Both the position numbers and the translations under genes were made by a program. Below, in pieces: positions 47,101 through 55,674 of a stretch of 64,000 nt of DNA. Source of the stretch: Lineus longissimus (taxonomy: Eukaryota > Nemertea > Pilidiophora > Heteronemertea > Lineidae); assembly GCF_910592395.1 (NCBI RefSeq), contig NC_088309.1, positions 24,368,599 to 24,432,598 on the forward strand. Reading direction: 5' to 3'. Positions within the stretch are counted from its first letter, which is position 1. The number at the start of each line of letters is the position of its first letter. Under the pieces are notes generated by a model. It did no database searches. It was not told the DNA's origin and saw only the letters and a list, made by a program, of their open reading frames with translations.

Positions 47101-50100
47101 CTGATGGAGGGCAACAGTTTGTGAGTATGCTTACTTATTAGTTGGGGAGTTGATTTAATTGTTAGGTTATCAGATGGTGTGCCTCCTGAAATGTTTCCCG
47201 CACTGCAATTGTTTGATGACAGAATATAGTGCATTGCTGGAGAAAGCAATCACCTGAAATTGATATTTATTGGGGAATCTTTTGTTTTATTTTCCTAGGT
47301 GATGGAATTTCAAACCTTGTATGAAAACTTTTGTAGAAATGAACACTGGTCCATGCAATGGATTCTGCTTATCTATCAAAGGTGTAGAAAATAAGGGGAT
47401 TACATCAGTCTCTGTTTAGAAGAAACAAGCCATGAATGCTTGGTGTTTTTTCAGGTTTCGAGGCTGAGTTGGCAAGACCCCATTGGCAAAGTACTTAGTC
47501 TAGCGGACTTGGGCTCGATGTCTGCCTTGATGCTGCCTCATCCTAATAAACTGAGGTATGAAAATAACGAGTAAGTACAAGAAGGAATTGAATAAAAAAG
47601 ATTAAGCTAAAGTTTTTAGCACAGTGTATTATAGCCCCATTAACTACATTCCTGTTACATCATCTATCTCCCGCACATGTACCAATTACCTCCGAAGAAA
47701 TTGGAAATTCAAATTAGTGCAATCAAAGGAATCTTGCTAATTACATTAGCTGAACATGTGTGTCTGGAATGGGTAGCTTTCATTTGAACAGATTTCCAAT
47801 CATGTTGAATTCCCCATCTTCTGTGGTTTAAGAGTTAACTTGATCAGTCCATTTTATATTCCAAATGTAATTTTGATGAATTATCAGTAATCACATTTTG
47901 ATATGATAACCATTTTTAAGAGTGATTGGTTCAATCATTTCATCGATAATGATGGCTGGTCTTGATCAATAGACTGAATAGAAGTAACAATATGAAACTT
48001 TTAAATTATTTTTAATGCGCAAAGTTCAGATTTCTTAAAGCTTTCACCTTCCACCCAGTTAGCTTCCTCAGTATTGTCTCAAATCAATTATATGATGGAA
48101 TGGAATGTGTTAGTGAAAGGGTTTCAGAGGTTTAACGCTCTTGAGGCACAATGGTGGTTAAAGGGTCCTTGAAAGCAGGTAGCCTTCAGTATACTCAGGG
48201 GACTGAGATCCCAAATACTGTGAGTGGTATTAGGCTACCACTTGTCCCTGGAGCATATTTGGTGAGATTACGGAATGGAGAACATTATGGAAGACATCGT
48301 GCTTTCAATGAAAATCTGAAAAATGCTGTTATTGGTTATCGCACAAAACACCGCTTGGGTGGATCTCTGTTTCCCCCAAAACCTCAGTGGCATGCCTCAG
48401 TTTTGGTGTACCGGTATGTTTTAGCTCCACCTTCCCAGTATTTCGTGAGACAACCAGTTTGGTTTCAGGTCCTGAAGCCAAAAACATAAGTATAATGAGA
48501 CTTGGAGCCCCCTCCATTGCGTCTTGTATTTCAAAACATGATGACTTTGCATTCAGTTGGGCTATATCTACACTTAGCATGTCTGTTGACCATGCTAAGA
48601 ATCTGACCAACTCGTTAACCTGTCTAAAATTAGAAGCATCAATGGAGAATCTCCTGCTCTCAAAGGAGCACTTAGCTCCTACACTTGGCGATCAATATAT
48701 ATTAGCTTCATTAAGATCATATTGAAAATATAATGGCACAAATTGGTGAAAGCGAACATACCGGAAGAAATGTTCTATTCCTTAACTGGGAGTTACCTGA
48801 GAAATCTAAAGGATTTTCTTTAAAAACAACAAGGCAGACTTTCTTCATAATGAAAATCTTGCCTCGCAGGCAATCTTTATCGAGGAAAGATGGAGCTTTG
48901 GAGGGCCTTGCTGGGAAATGCCATTTTCACTGGTGTCATTTTTTCTTGTGGATGTAAAAAGTGCGACCACCATTATAATTTTTCTTTCTTCCCTCAGTAA
49001 AATTTAGGCCTGACCTTTTTACCCTTGCCCAAATTTTAGGGGAGGCATTTGCCTTCTGGCAGAAACCGTGCCCACCTGATTCTTATTCAGTCTTTATCCC
49101 CTTCAGAGACAGAACGAAAGCTGAAAAGCCACACAGACTGAAAGCAAAGCAGGAGGACCGAGTTCATGATCACATAGCTCAACTCAAGCGCAAGTTAATT
49201 CTTGGGTGAGTATATATAGTGTTGAAGCATGACTTACCGTCAGTTAACATCAATCCTTAAGTCTCCTTTAAAACGCACAACGACAGTAGATCAGCATGGT
49301 GTTGAGGGACATGCTGTGTCATATGCAGAGATTTTACTGCTTTTAAGTTATTGTTATCCGAGTTTTGCATTGCAGAGAGGTTATCTCCATACTGCTTATA
49401 TTTACTACAACCAGCTGGTCAAAATGAGGATAGTTTTACTCATGATTTTATCCACGAGTGATTTTCTTTACCCGACAGTGAAAACCTGCCTGCTGCCGAG
49501 TTTATGAAGGAAATGCTACCAGTGATGTCACAGAACCCACCAAGCCCTACTGAGGGAGCTCCAGCCCCAGACTTGCCAACCCTGTTCTCTCCCTATCGCC
49601 CAGAACCTTCAACAAGCCAGAGCAGGTTGCCACCCTCAAATCTGTGGTTGTGTCCACAGATAGACCAAGGTAACCCAGGGACTTTTGATCTGTATAAGGA
49701 GAATATGCAGCCGGAGAGATGGTATCCTAGTGCTGGACCTTCTGTGTCTTTGGCAGCCCCCGTGAAAGAATCACCACAACAGGTATGAAAGAAATTTGAA
49801 ACGGGGACCACGTGGTTCAATTGGTGGTCTCCAGGTGACTATGGTAATATTGGGTGATATGAATAAAGACTAGCAAATGCTTTTATCTAAAACTCCATGT
49901 ACATTTACACCAGACCTTTCTGTACAAAATTGAAGTAAAAGCATTTGCTAGACTTTATTCATATCAGCCTTTGACAGTTGGGAATTGGATCTTGTTCGAC
50001 GTTGTAACAAAAATATTCCTCTCTCAGCTCACATAACATGAAAAGTGCCGATGTATCGTGAGACAGAAGAGACACCCACAACAACACATTCACACAGATT

Positions 50101-50578
50101 AATTCACTTTTAGGAGCCTACCAGTGTGAAGTGGCCAATACTTGATCTTTCGCAGATTGATTCAGGACGTTTTGCTCTGAATGGTTCAGCTCATCTGGAT
50201 CAGGTAAAAATGAACCTTCCTACTTCGATATAATGCAGTCTGAGTCTGGCCGCATTATTGGACAAGACTTAAATGAGAACCTAGTTGATATTGTCAGAGA
50301 TTCATTTCCAGTTTAATTTTAAAGCAGAGATTCAGATCCAACCCCACTTAGGGTCCAAGTTACTTGTATTCCAATGTGATTTGATCTGTAAATTTTTCAA
50401 GGACTTTAGTAGTTTCTACCTTGAATGAAAATTGTTTTCAATTGATTTGTCATCATATTGTTTGGCTCATGTTTTCGTGCTCTATCTTCAGGCAAGACTT
50501 TGGCATTGTGACAGTGGTGGTGATTCGTCCTCCAAGTATCCAACAATAACAGGGTGTGACCGACTGGATGAGGAGTAG
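38084..50578 (+). CDS. Eleven-exon gene for an unrecognised 449-aa protein
   Basis: Eleven coding exons join with matching phase at every junction and a total length divisible by three (1350 nt with stop). The ATG at 38084 (agaATGg, A at -3 and G at +4) follows an in-frame TGA in the same exon, which fixes the start. I do not recognise the protein. It is hydrophilic with no signal peptide or membrane segment. It contains an acidic N-terminal stretch (DVVKEEQESGDPEPPDE), Lys/Arg-rich runs (MKDRRKKAK, AEKPHRLKAKQEDR, LKRKL), a Pro/Ser-rich region, and a C-terminal part with VKWPILDLSQID ending in acidic RLDEE. A motif LPHP(S/N)KLR occurs at the ends of exons 4 and 7. Probably a soluble intracellular protein; function unknown. 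It is convergent with the MARCHF gene. Confidence 0.85.
38320..38580. mobile_element. Dispersed GACCACCCCGG repeat, degraded copy
   Basis: 38320-38355 contains aattcgaccaccccgctatgacgaccaagaatcgcc, matching copy 1. 38506-38580 contains ccatcccggtaacgcgacca and, inverted, the acagtggaacc end. It lies in the first coding-region intron of the 449-aa gene. Probably one eroded copy interrupted by unrelated sequence. Confidence 0.6.
39035..39076 (+). repeat. Short tandem duplication gctacctgtggtattgt
   Basis: ttgctacctgtggtattgt occurs twice about 22 bp apart within the intron. Confidence 0.8.
39565..39785 (+). repeat. Degenerate 50-70 bp tandem repeat
   Basis: gattgaagaagt/gattgaagagt occurs four times, alternating with aatctatg(a/c)tg and agcagat motifs, giving an irregular array in the intron. 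Confidence 0.6.
40942..41058 (+). CDS. 449-aa gene, coding exon 2
   Basis: Acceptor tattttgtcag, donor AATACT|GTAAGT. Encodes ASETVRRKPADVVKEEQESG and an acidic, Pro-rich continuation to ERI; entry and exit phases both match the neighbours. Confidence 0.82.
41059..44942 (+). other. Intron of the 449-aa gene
   Basis: No gene recognised. Around 43253 and 43396 the phrase gggtgaa.ttcctcc.aggc recurs about 143 bp apart, inside a frame open on both strands. A short repeat ctaccga..cgctaccaaaacgct is near 44287. Confidence 0.5.
44943..44997 (+). CDS. 449-aa gene, coding exon 3
   Basis: Acceptor ctctttttcag, donor GGCAGG|GTAAGT. Small 55-nt exon encoding GSSKIDTGQSVFDRQLGR, ending in phase 0. Confidence 0.82.
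45061..45213 (-). mobile_element. Dispersed GACCACCCCGG repeat, inverted copy
   Basis: Reverse complement carries, in order, acagtggaaccccggtcgac, gaccaagaatcg, aatggtttcctctctaatta and aacacgaccaccccggtacc, the same order as copy 1 at 33596. It lies in the intron between coding exons 3 and 4. Confidence 0.75.
46259..46350 (+). CDS. 449-aa gene, coding exon 4
   Basis: Acceptor gggctttcag, donor AACTCAG|GTAAGG. Encodes LRSKTVSRDSFSNFPDLV and continues to EDLPHPSKLR. The ending resembles that of exon 7. Confidence 0.85.
46553..46648 (+). CDS. 449-aa gene, coding exon 5
   Basis: Acceptor cttcctctgcag, donor TTCATG|GTAAGA. Encodes SGKKGCQRKERTSDDSKVSS and continues to MKKRLNS; basic and Ser-rich. 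Confidence 0.82.
46916..47120 (+). CDS. 449-aa gene, coding exon 6
   Basis: Acceptor actttatttcag, donor CAGTTT|GTGAGT. Encodes EDTPGVLQLMKDRRKKAKLD and a Pro-rich segment PGISGIPPQFYQPVLRRGNP ending ADGGQQF. Confidence 0.85.
47455..47555 (+). CDS. 449-aa gene, coding exon 7, with a second in-frame donor
   Basis: Acceptor gtgttttttcag. Donor CTGAG|GTATGA at 47556. A second donor, AACGA|GTAAGT, lies 15 nt further on (after 47570) and keeps the frame, adding five residues. Encodes VSRLSWQDPIGKVLSLADLG and continues to LPHPNKLR, echoing the end of exon 4. Confidence 0.82.
47556..49106 (+). other. Intron of the 449-aa gene
   Basis: Several frames of 70-112 codons at 48151-48957 overlap on both strands with no consistent splice context. 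No gene is called. Confidence 0.5.
49107..49205 (+). CDS. 449-aa gene, coding exon 8
   Basis: Acceptor atccccttcag, donor CTTGG|GTGAGT. Encodes DRTKAEKPHRLKAKQEDRVH and DHIAQLKRKLIL; highly charged and probably helical. Confidence 0.85.
49479..49782 (+). CDS. 449-aa gene, coding exon 9
   Basis: Acceptor tttacccgacag, donor CAACAG|GTATGA. Longest exon (304 nt). Encodes ENLPAAEFMKEMLPVM followed by a Pro/Ser-rich region (NPPSPTEGAPAPDLPTL) and WYPSAGPSVSLAAPVKE. Confidence 0.87.
49852..49969. mobile_element. MITE-like palindromic element, copy 2
   Basis: Starts gggtgatatgaataaagac and ends gactttattcatatcagcc. The interior matches the reverse complement of copy 1 (2760-2879), for example aactccatgtacatttac and cctttctgtacaaaa. 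It is inserted in the intron between coding exons 9 and 10. Confidence 0.85.
50114..50203 (+). CDS. 449-aa gene, coding exon 10
   Basis: Acceptor tcacttttag, donor GATCAG|GTAAAA. Encodes EPTSVKWPILDLSQIDSGRF and ALNGSAHLDQ, phase 0 at both ends, so it could be skipped without a frameshift. Confidence 0.85.
50492..50578 (+). CDS. 449-aa gene, last coding exon
   Basis: Acceptor gctctatcttcag. Encodes ARLWHCDSGGDSSSKYPTIT and GCDRLDEE, then TAG at 50576. A small acidic C-terminus. Confidence 0.85.
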   Translation, partial: ARLWHCDSGGDSSSKYPTITGCDRLDEE

Positions 50579-52268
50579 ATCTGTGATAGATTTTTCACTT
50601 GTAACTTGTAGGAGCGCAATGAAACACTAGGACTCAGGCTTAAAGGGGCAACTTGGGTGTGGGATTTAGGTGGTTAGGCGGATTTAGGTGGTTAATACAC
50701 CAGTGTCAAACAAAGGCTGATATTTTATAATGATTTTTGCTGGTGTTGGACATGGCCTGGGACTTTAAGATGGATGTATGGTTCCATTCCAGTCCACGCT
50801 GCTTATTGAAGTTCAACGAGGAAAACTCTCAGATATGCTGGGATGCCATTTCTTTTTGAAAACCAAATTATTTCACACCCAGGTTGTCCTTTTGATAGGA
50901 AATACCTTGGGATTGCTGTTACTGATAACCCAGGATGACACTGAAGTACCGGTAGATAATAATTTTAGCTGTCGAGGCTTTTGTACCAATGTCTTTGTGC
51001 ATAGTTTGGATTGTTGTAAATGAATATGATATTAAGCTATAGCCATGAAATCTGTTGTGACTTGTATTATATGCACTTTATTGGATGGGGAGAAAACATA
51101 AAACACACTGGTGCGCCTATCTACCTCAACCTCAGTTTACCATAACAAAGTTAGGATGTGACCACAGGTATAGTGCGCTGTGCAGGTCAAAAAGTCTTGC
51201 TCTTTTCTAAGAGGGGAATGTTTTTTCGGGACAGTTCAAGTTTGAAATATTTGGCTTCTAGAGTTAAAAAAAAAGATTTGCAAAATCATGTCATGTTTAT
51301 ATTGTACATAGAACTATTAATAGTTACAATTATTGTTATGTTGGTTGAATTGATAGAATAATTTTGTGTAGAATAAGACATTATGGCTTGGCAAATCGGG
51401 GGTTCTTAATTTCATAGATAAGCATAGCTATTTTCTGCAATATTACAATATGATGTAGTTTGGTGAACTTCCACACAACAAATGCTTCACTCTTGCAGCA
51501 GAGGGTCCAAGAAAAATCTTCAGGGTCTGGTTTACAGATTTCAAAATAAAGGAACTAGAACTTCTATGTAAACAAAAACTGTGTAAATATAATAACCAAA
51601 AATTTAAATTCTAAATCAAAACTTTAAAGTTAAGTAAAACCTGAAACTTTATCACAGATCATTAAAAAACAGCCCTCATCTTATTCATAGCATACCGAGT
51701 ACCATATTTATAGAGCATTTTACAAAATGTCCGTTCTCCTAGCCTCATCCAATTTTGCACGACTGAAAACATTTTTTTGTAACTCTTTTTTTTGTAACCA
51801 CAGCAACTAAAATTAAAATATCGGGCTTGATCATGTTGTCAGACGAGGCTGGGTTTTATTTTTCAGAAATTTTTTTGGGTCATTTTCAATCAGAAAGAAT
51901 TCAATGATGTGTTCCAAATGGGCAATAGATCACAGAAGTTTTACTTACAACAAAATCACAGACAAATTAAAAATGTAGCAAACCAGAGACAACATTAGTT
52001 ATTTCCAATGAACAAATCGACATAGCCTCATCAGATAATTATTTTCACAATTGATTTATCTGCATGTAAACAGAATAAAAGTATGAAATTATGGAATTTT
52101 TTTTTTTCGTGCATGTTTTTTTACCCCTTCCTCATAAAAAATTATAATCAAAATAAGTGCATAACAATGTACAAATCACATGCAACTATCATGGAGATCA
52201 AACAAGAAGCTGTTCCGATCAGAGCTTATGCCCCATAGTGGATTTGATAGGCGACTACCTTGTAGTAA
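50579..52268. other. Convergent 3' UTRs
   Basis: No gene recognised. AATAAA at 51545-51550 (+) is a candidate poly(A) signal for the 449-aa gene. TTTATT at 51855-51860 (AATAAA on the minus strand) is a candidate for the MARCHF gene. If both are used, the two transcripts end about 300 bp apart without overlapping. Confidence 0.4.
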
Positions 52269-53411
52269 TTAAACACTGGTTTCTTTTAAATCATCCAGCT
52301 TGACCCTCAAATCAGCATCACTTAAATTAGTCACCAAGTGAGGTTTCACCCAGATTTCTCTCAACGTATTGTCCTGTGCGAGAAATTTCGGTCCATCAGA
52401 AGAGGAGTTGAAACTATCGGAGTTACTCTGATCAGCATCCGAAACATTCAAAAGTCTTTCTGCCGAGCCATATTTGCTCAACACCTTTTTAGCCATTTTG
52501 TTTGGTTGATTTTCTTCGATTGAAGTATCTGACTGATTACTGAGGAGTTTGTACACAGTGTCACGATGAATAGTACTCGGCTGCCTCCTCGCTTGACTAG
52601 GATTGGATGTTCTTGGATTGTCCTGGACGTAGTCGGACAAAAGTACACGGTCAAAATCCGTACCCATACGTGCACGCTTCTTCTGCCTCTTGCATGGAGT
52701 CGAGGAATGTTTGGGATCTGGGAGCCATTCCTGGTCAGGTTTTTGAACAGGGCTGACGTTTGCTGACTTTGTTGTTTTCCTGAGAGTTTGCTGGCCATGA
52801 GGAGAGCTCATCGGCCGAGAAGTTTTCCGAGTGTCGTTCTCTGTCGCAGTGTTTGAGGACTTCTGAAGACATGGATAGCTGGAGCTGATGAGAACCGATG
52901 GAAGAAGTGGCACTGAAACGTATGGCATTGGAACCGAGACCACGTTCTGGTCAGGAAAATTTTCACAATTGTTATTTGAATCTGACCCACACCCCTGTGT
53001 GGGATCTTGGTGATGCTGGATAGCTACAACATTATGCTTTTGTAGAGACTGATGGCAAACCTCGCAAACAGCACTGTGATGCATGTTAACATAGTATGAC
53101 ACATAACTGTGTGATCCTTCAACAATAGGATTCAGGTTCAGACCGCTTGGCGAGGACGTCTGTCTAGGAGCAGCATTGGCTAAAGGAACACCCCCAGTTG
53201 CTCCAAGTTCTTCATCACAAATCGCACCCATTGTGCCAGCATGCGCTCCCGACATGTCATCCAAAGCGATGGACACTGAGGACTTCCTTGACGACACCGG
53301 TGTGCAGTCGTCACTCTCATCATCACCAGATGGAGTGTAGTTCAGAATGGTGACTTTCTTGTTCTTGGATCTCCAGTCAGTCCAAACTCGACAGTGATAG
53401 CGGATGGCAAC
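52269..53411 (-). CDS. MARCHF gene exon 4 (RYHC motif and long C-terminal extension)
   Basis: Acceptor ccctttcag. Begins VAIRYHCRVWTDWRSKNKKV as in MARCHF2/3, then about 355 residues of Ser/Asn/Gln-rich sequence with short basic runs (CKRQKKRARM, MAKKVLSKYG), ending KETSV and TAA at 52269-52271. No extra domain recognised. Confidence 0.92.
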   Translation of the reverse strand, partial: VAIRYHCRVWTDWRSKNKKVTILNYTPSGDDESDDCTPVSSRKSSVSIALDDMSGAHAGTMGAICDEELGATGGVPLANAAPRQTSSPSGLNLNPIVEGSHSYVSYYVNMHHSAVCEVCHQSLQKHNVVAIQHHQDPTQGCGSDSNNNCENFPDQNVVSVPMPYVSVPLLPSVLISSSYPCLQKSSNTATENDTRKTSRPMSSPHGQQTLRKTTKSANVSPVQKPDQEWLPDPKHSSTPCKRQKKRARMGTDFDRVLLSDYVQDNPRTSNPSQARRQPSTIHRDTVYKLLSNQSDTSIEENQPNKMAKKVLSKYGSAERLLNVSDADQSNSDSFNSSSDGPKFLAQDNTLREIWVKPHLVTNLSDADLRVKLDDLKETSV

Positions 53412-54769
53412 CTGAAAGGGCCAGAGTTAACTTCACATTACTCATTAGCATCTAGAATCAAGGACACATGAAATTCTGTGTGTCATCACAGTAGAGTAAG
53501 AGACTTCTGTCAGTAGATGGCGCCGCTTGGCAGATACACAATACATCTTAAAATTTCAAACTCAAATCTTTACACCGAGTTTCAGAGATTTAGCTGAATG
53601 TCTTATATTATGACTTGCCATCATCCATATGAAGTAGATGGAGACGAGGAAGATGGTGAGACTGATGAGGCCAATGGATTCCCAGTAATGTTTTTTTTCC
53701 TTGAAAGAGTAGTAATGTGCTGCACCAGAGACGCACAACCAACAGCTCACACAGGCCAACGGCGTCAGTAGGCAGAAACATAGCATGTCTGCCATGATGT
53801 TCTTCTTGTCTTGTGGGGTGGATGGACTCTTTAACCACTGAAAGTCGAAAATTATGAATTAGGACTAGGTCTTCTTTGACTCTAGAACATGTTGATTTTT
53901 GGTCTCCACAATGATTTGACCTCTGTATAAAGCAGGGCACCTCCCTTCCCTATCAGGGATGGTATTATCAGTTTCAAGAGTGTTTCTTAAAGAGTATTCT
54001 GTCATGACTGTACCGAATTTGTGCTACAAATTACTGTTACACCATCCTTGTCATACCTCTCTGAATGTTTTATCCTCCCTGCGCAAATTGTACTCATAGT
54101 TACAGATCTCACATCTGGTTGTGTTGGATGTACTCAACCAAGCTTCAATGCAGGTCTGATGGATCATACCCATGGTACCGCTACACTTGCACGGAGATAT
54201 CAACTCTTCTTTCTGGTCACCTTCATGGCATATTCGACAGAAAGTGCCATCGCTGCAAATGCTGAAATACAATATTGATGCAATTCGACACAGATGAGAT
54301 AGAACTTTAGAAGAAAGTCCTCTCAACGCCAGCAATTTGGCCTAACATTTTAAGTGCCTCGAATAATCTCCTTGTGAGAAGAGGAAATTCAAGCCATCTC
54401 AACTCCAACCTCTGAAGTGCATTGTAGTTTCTGAAATTGTTCCCTGAGCCCCAGGAATGATGGCTATCATACTGCTAAAACACAACTAAACATCACAAGA
54501 TCTATAGGAACAAACCTGCAGAGACTCATCATCCTTTTGGTTCTAACAGTCTGAGAAGTTTCGCCATCCATGTATACCCAACTGTCAGACTTTGCCACCT
54601 TCCCCATACCGTGGGCAACACCTTGGTTGAAAGAAACTCTTGGAACTGCCGCCTCCGTCCCATTCCCAAATTCATGCCTCTCTGCCTCGTTAGAAGTGAT
54701 GTCAACGTCTACGTTGGCTGGGTTGTCAAGTCTCTGTCCATGCCTTGTTATCATTTCAGCCTCTTGCAT
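52269..54769 (-). CDS. MARCHF2/3-type membrane RING-CH E3 ubiquitin ligase, 606 aa
   Basis: Four exons on the minus strand: 54516-54769, 54057-54261, 53619-53837, 52269-53411, with matching phases. The RING-CH (C4HC3) domain is at about residues 93-138: C93-x2-C96, C109-x-C111, H119-x2-C122, C135-x2-C138. Next come TFREWLKSP, two membrane segments (about 168-190 and 205-227) and the RYHC motif just after TM2, all as in vertebrate MARCHF2/3. MARCHF ligases sit in endosomal and plasma membranes and ubiquitinate membrane cargo. The C-terminus ETSV is a class I PDZ ligand, as MARCHF2 also has. It is unusual in having about 370 Ser-rich, disordered-looking residues after the RYHC region, making it more than twice the usual MARCHF2/3 length. 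Start: first ATG (54769) after an in-frame TAA. Confidence 0.92.
53619..53837 (-). CDS. MARCHF gene exon 3 (two membrane segments), GC donor
   Basis: Acceptor gactttcag. Encodes WLKSPSTPQDKKNIMADMLC, TM1 (LLTPLACVSCWLCVSG) and TM2 (IGLISLTIFLVSIYFIWMM). The exon must end at ATGATG with GCAAGT following, a GC-AG intron; the nearby GT would shift the frame, while the GC site joins directly to VAIRYHC. Confidence 0.9.
54057..54261 (-). CDS. MARCHF gene exon 2 (RING-CH domain)
   Basis: Acceptor ttgtatttcag. Encodes ICSDGTFCRICHEGDQ, then SPCKCSGTMGMIHQTC and RCEICNYEY. All eight zinc ligands are present. Donor AGAGAG|GTATGA, phase 0. Confidence 0.95.
54516..54769 (-). CDS. MARCHF gene exon 1 (N-terminus)
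   Basis: Encodes MQEAEMITRHGQ... to KRMMSLC (84 residues plus two bases), hydrophilic. Donor TCTGCAG|GTTTGT. The split Ser codon is completed by exon 2. Confidence 0.85.
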
Positions 54770-55526
54770 CGATTTAAAGGGGTACGCCGTTCGTAATTAC
54801 CTTTGGTCCAGTTGAATAGAAATACACTATTACACCATTGCCGTAGTGCGGTTGTTATGAATACGAAATAGTTCAAACTTGGTATTCATACACTATCAGT
54901 CTACACAACGACAATGCTGACAGTTATATTTTGTACGTATTTCCGCAATTGGACATTTTGATTTTTTAAAATTCAATTACAAATTCAAAATTTTTAACGA
55001 ACGGCGTAGGCCTTTATTAGGCTTTAAAGCTCTGTTGCTCACTTTCCACTATTTCACTGCAAAGGAAAAATGTACTTTACACTTAGTTACTTTACCAGGT
55101 GAGCACACAGATTAGCAGCCGTTTTAATCCATGCAATGACGAGACCATCACCATTCCCATAGCCCAACACTGCAACAGTACAGTCCAACAGTACACGGCA
55201 ACAGGAGAGCTGTCATATCAATATTTGACAACTCAAATTCAAATAAACTGTCAATCTCAAAATCGGATCGGAAATCAAAGATAATGATTCGTATTCTTGA
55301 ATATACTGTCATAATTTCAAACCAAGTTCACAAACAGAAGGATTTCTCTCAAAACTTCTGCAGAGCGCTCGTCTGTCGACTTGTTTGCTGGTCGAGCAGT
55401 CGCGCGCTATGACGTAAAATACGTAATTTCCGCTGCAGATCTACGTAGGGGTGAGGCTAGGTCAAGAGTGTTTGAAGGAGGTGTCGTGGGATGGCGGGCA
55501 CGTGCCGAATGTAAGGGTTGAATAGT
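54770..55526 (-). other. MARCHF 5' region
   Basis: Expected 5' UTR and promoter side of the MARCHF gene. The string aacgaacggcgta occurs near 54990 and a related acgaacggcgta just before the start codon (about 54783). No clear TATA box. The region before 55440 is locally richer in CpG. No other gene recognised. Confidence 0.35.
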
Positions 55527-55674
55527 TGTGACCCGCTCTACCAAAACTAGGCGCTTGTCGCATCTGAACTTGACAGGTTGATACGGACTTGTTGTTCATT
55601 TCCCTATTGTAGACCTTTTGTGAAATGTCGAGTTCAGATGCGACAAGCGCCTAGTTTTGGTAGAGCGAGTCACA
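55527..55674. repeat. Long foldback (near-perfect ~47-bp inverted repeat)
   Basis: tgtgacccgctctaccaaaa at 55527 runs through ctaggcgcttgtcgcatctgaa to about 55574. Its reverse complement runs from about 55626 to 55674 with only a couple of mismatches, enclosing about 50 bp of loop. No coding capacity. Probably a recent palindromic DNA element. It stands between the divergent MARCHF and fibrillin-like genes. Confidence 0.9.

Noticed and set aside
48151-48957. Overlapping ORFs of 70-112 codons in an intron of the 449-aa gene
   Set aside because: Frames are open on both strands and unlinked to each other, with no recognisable protein features.
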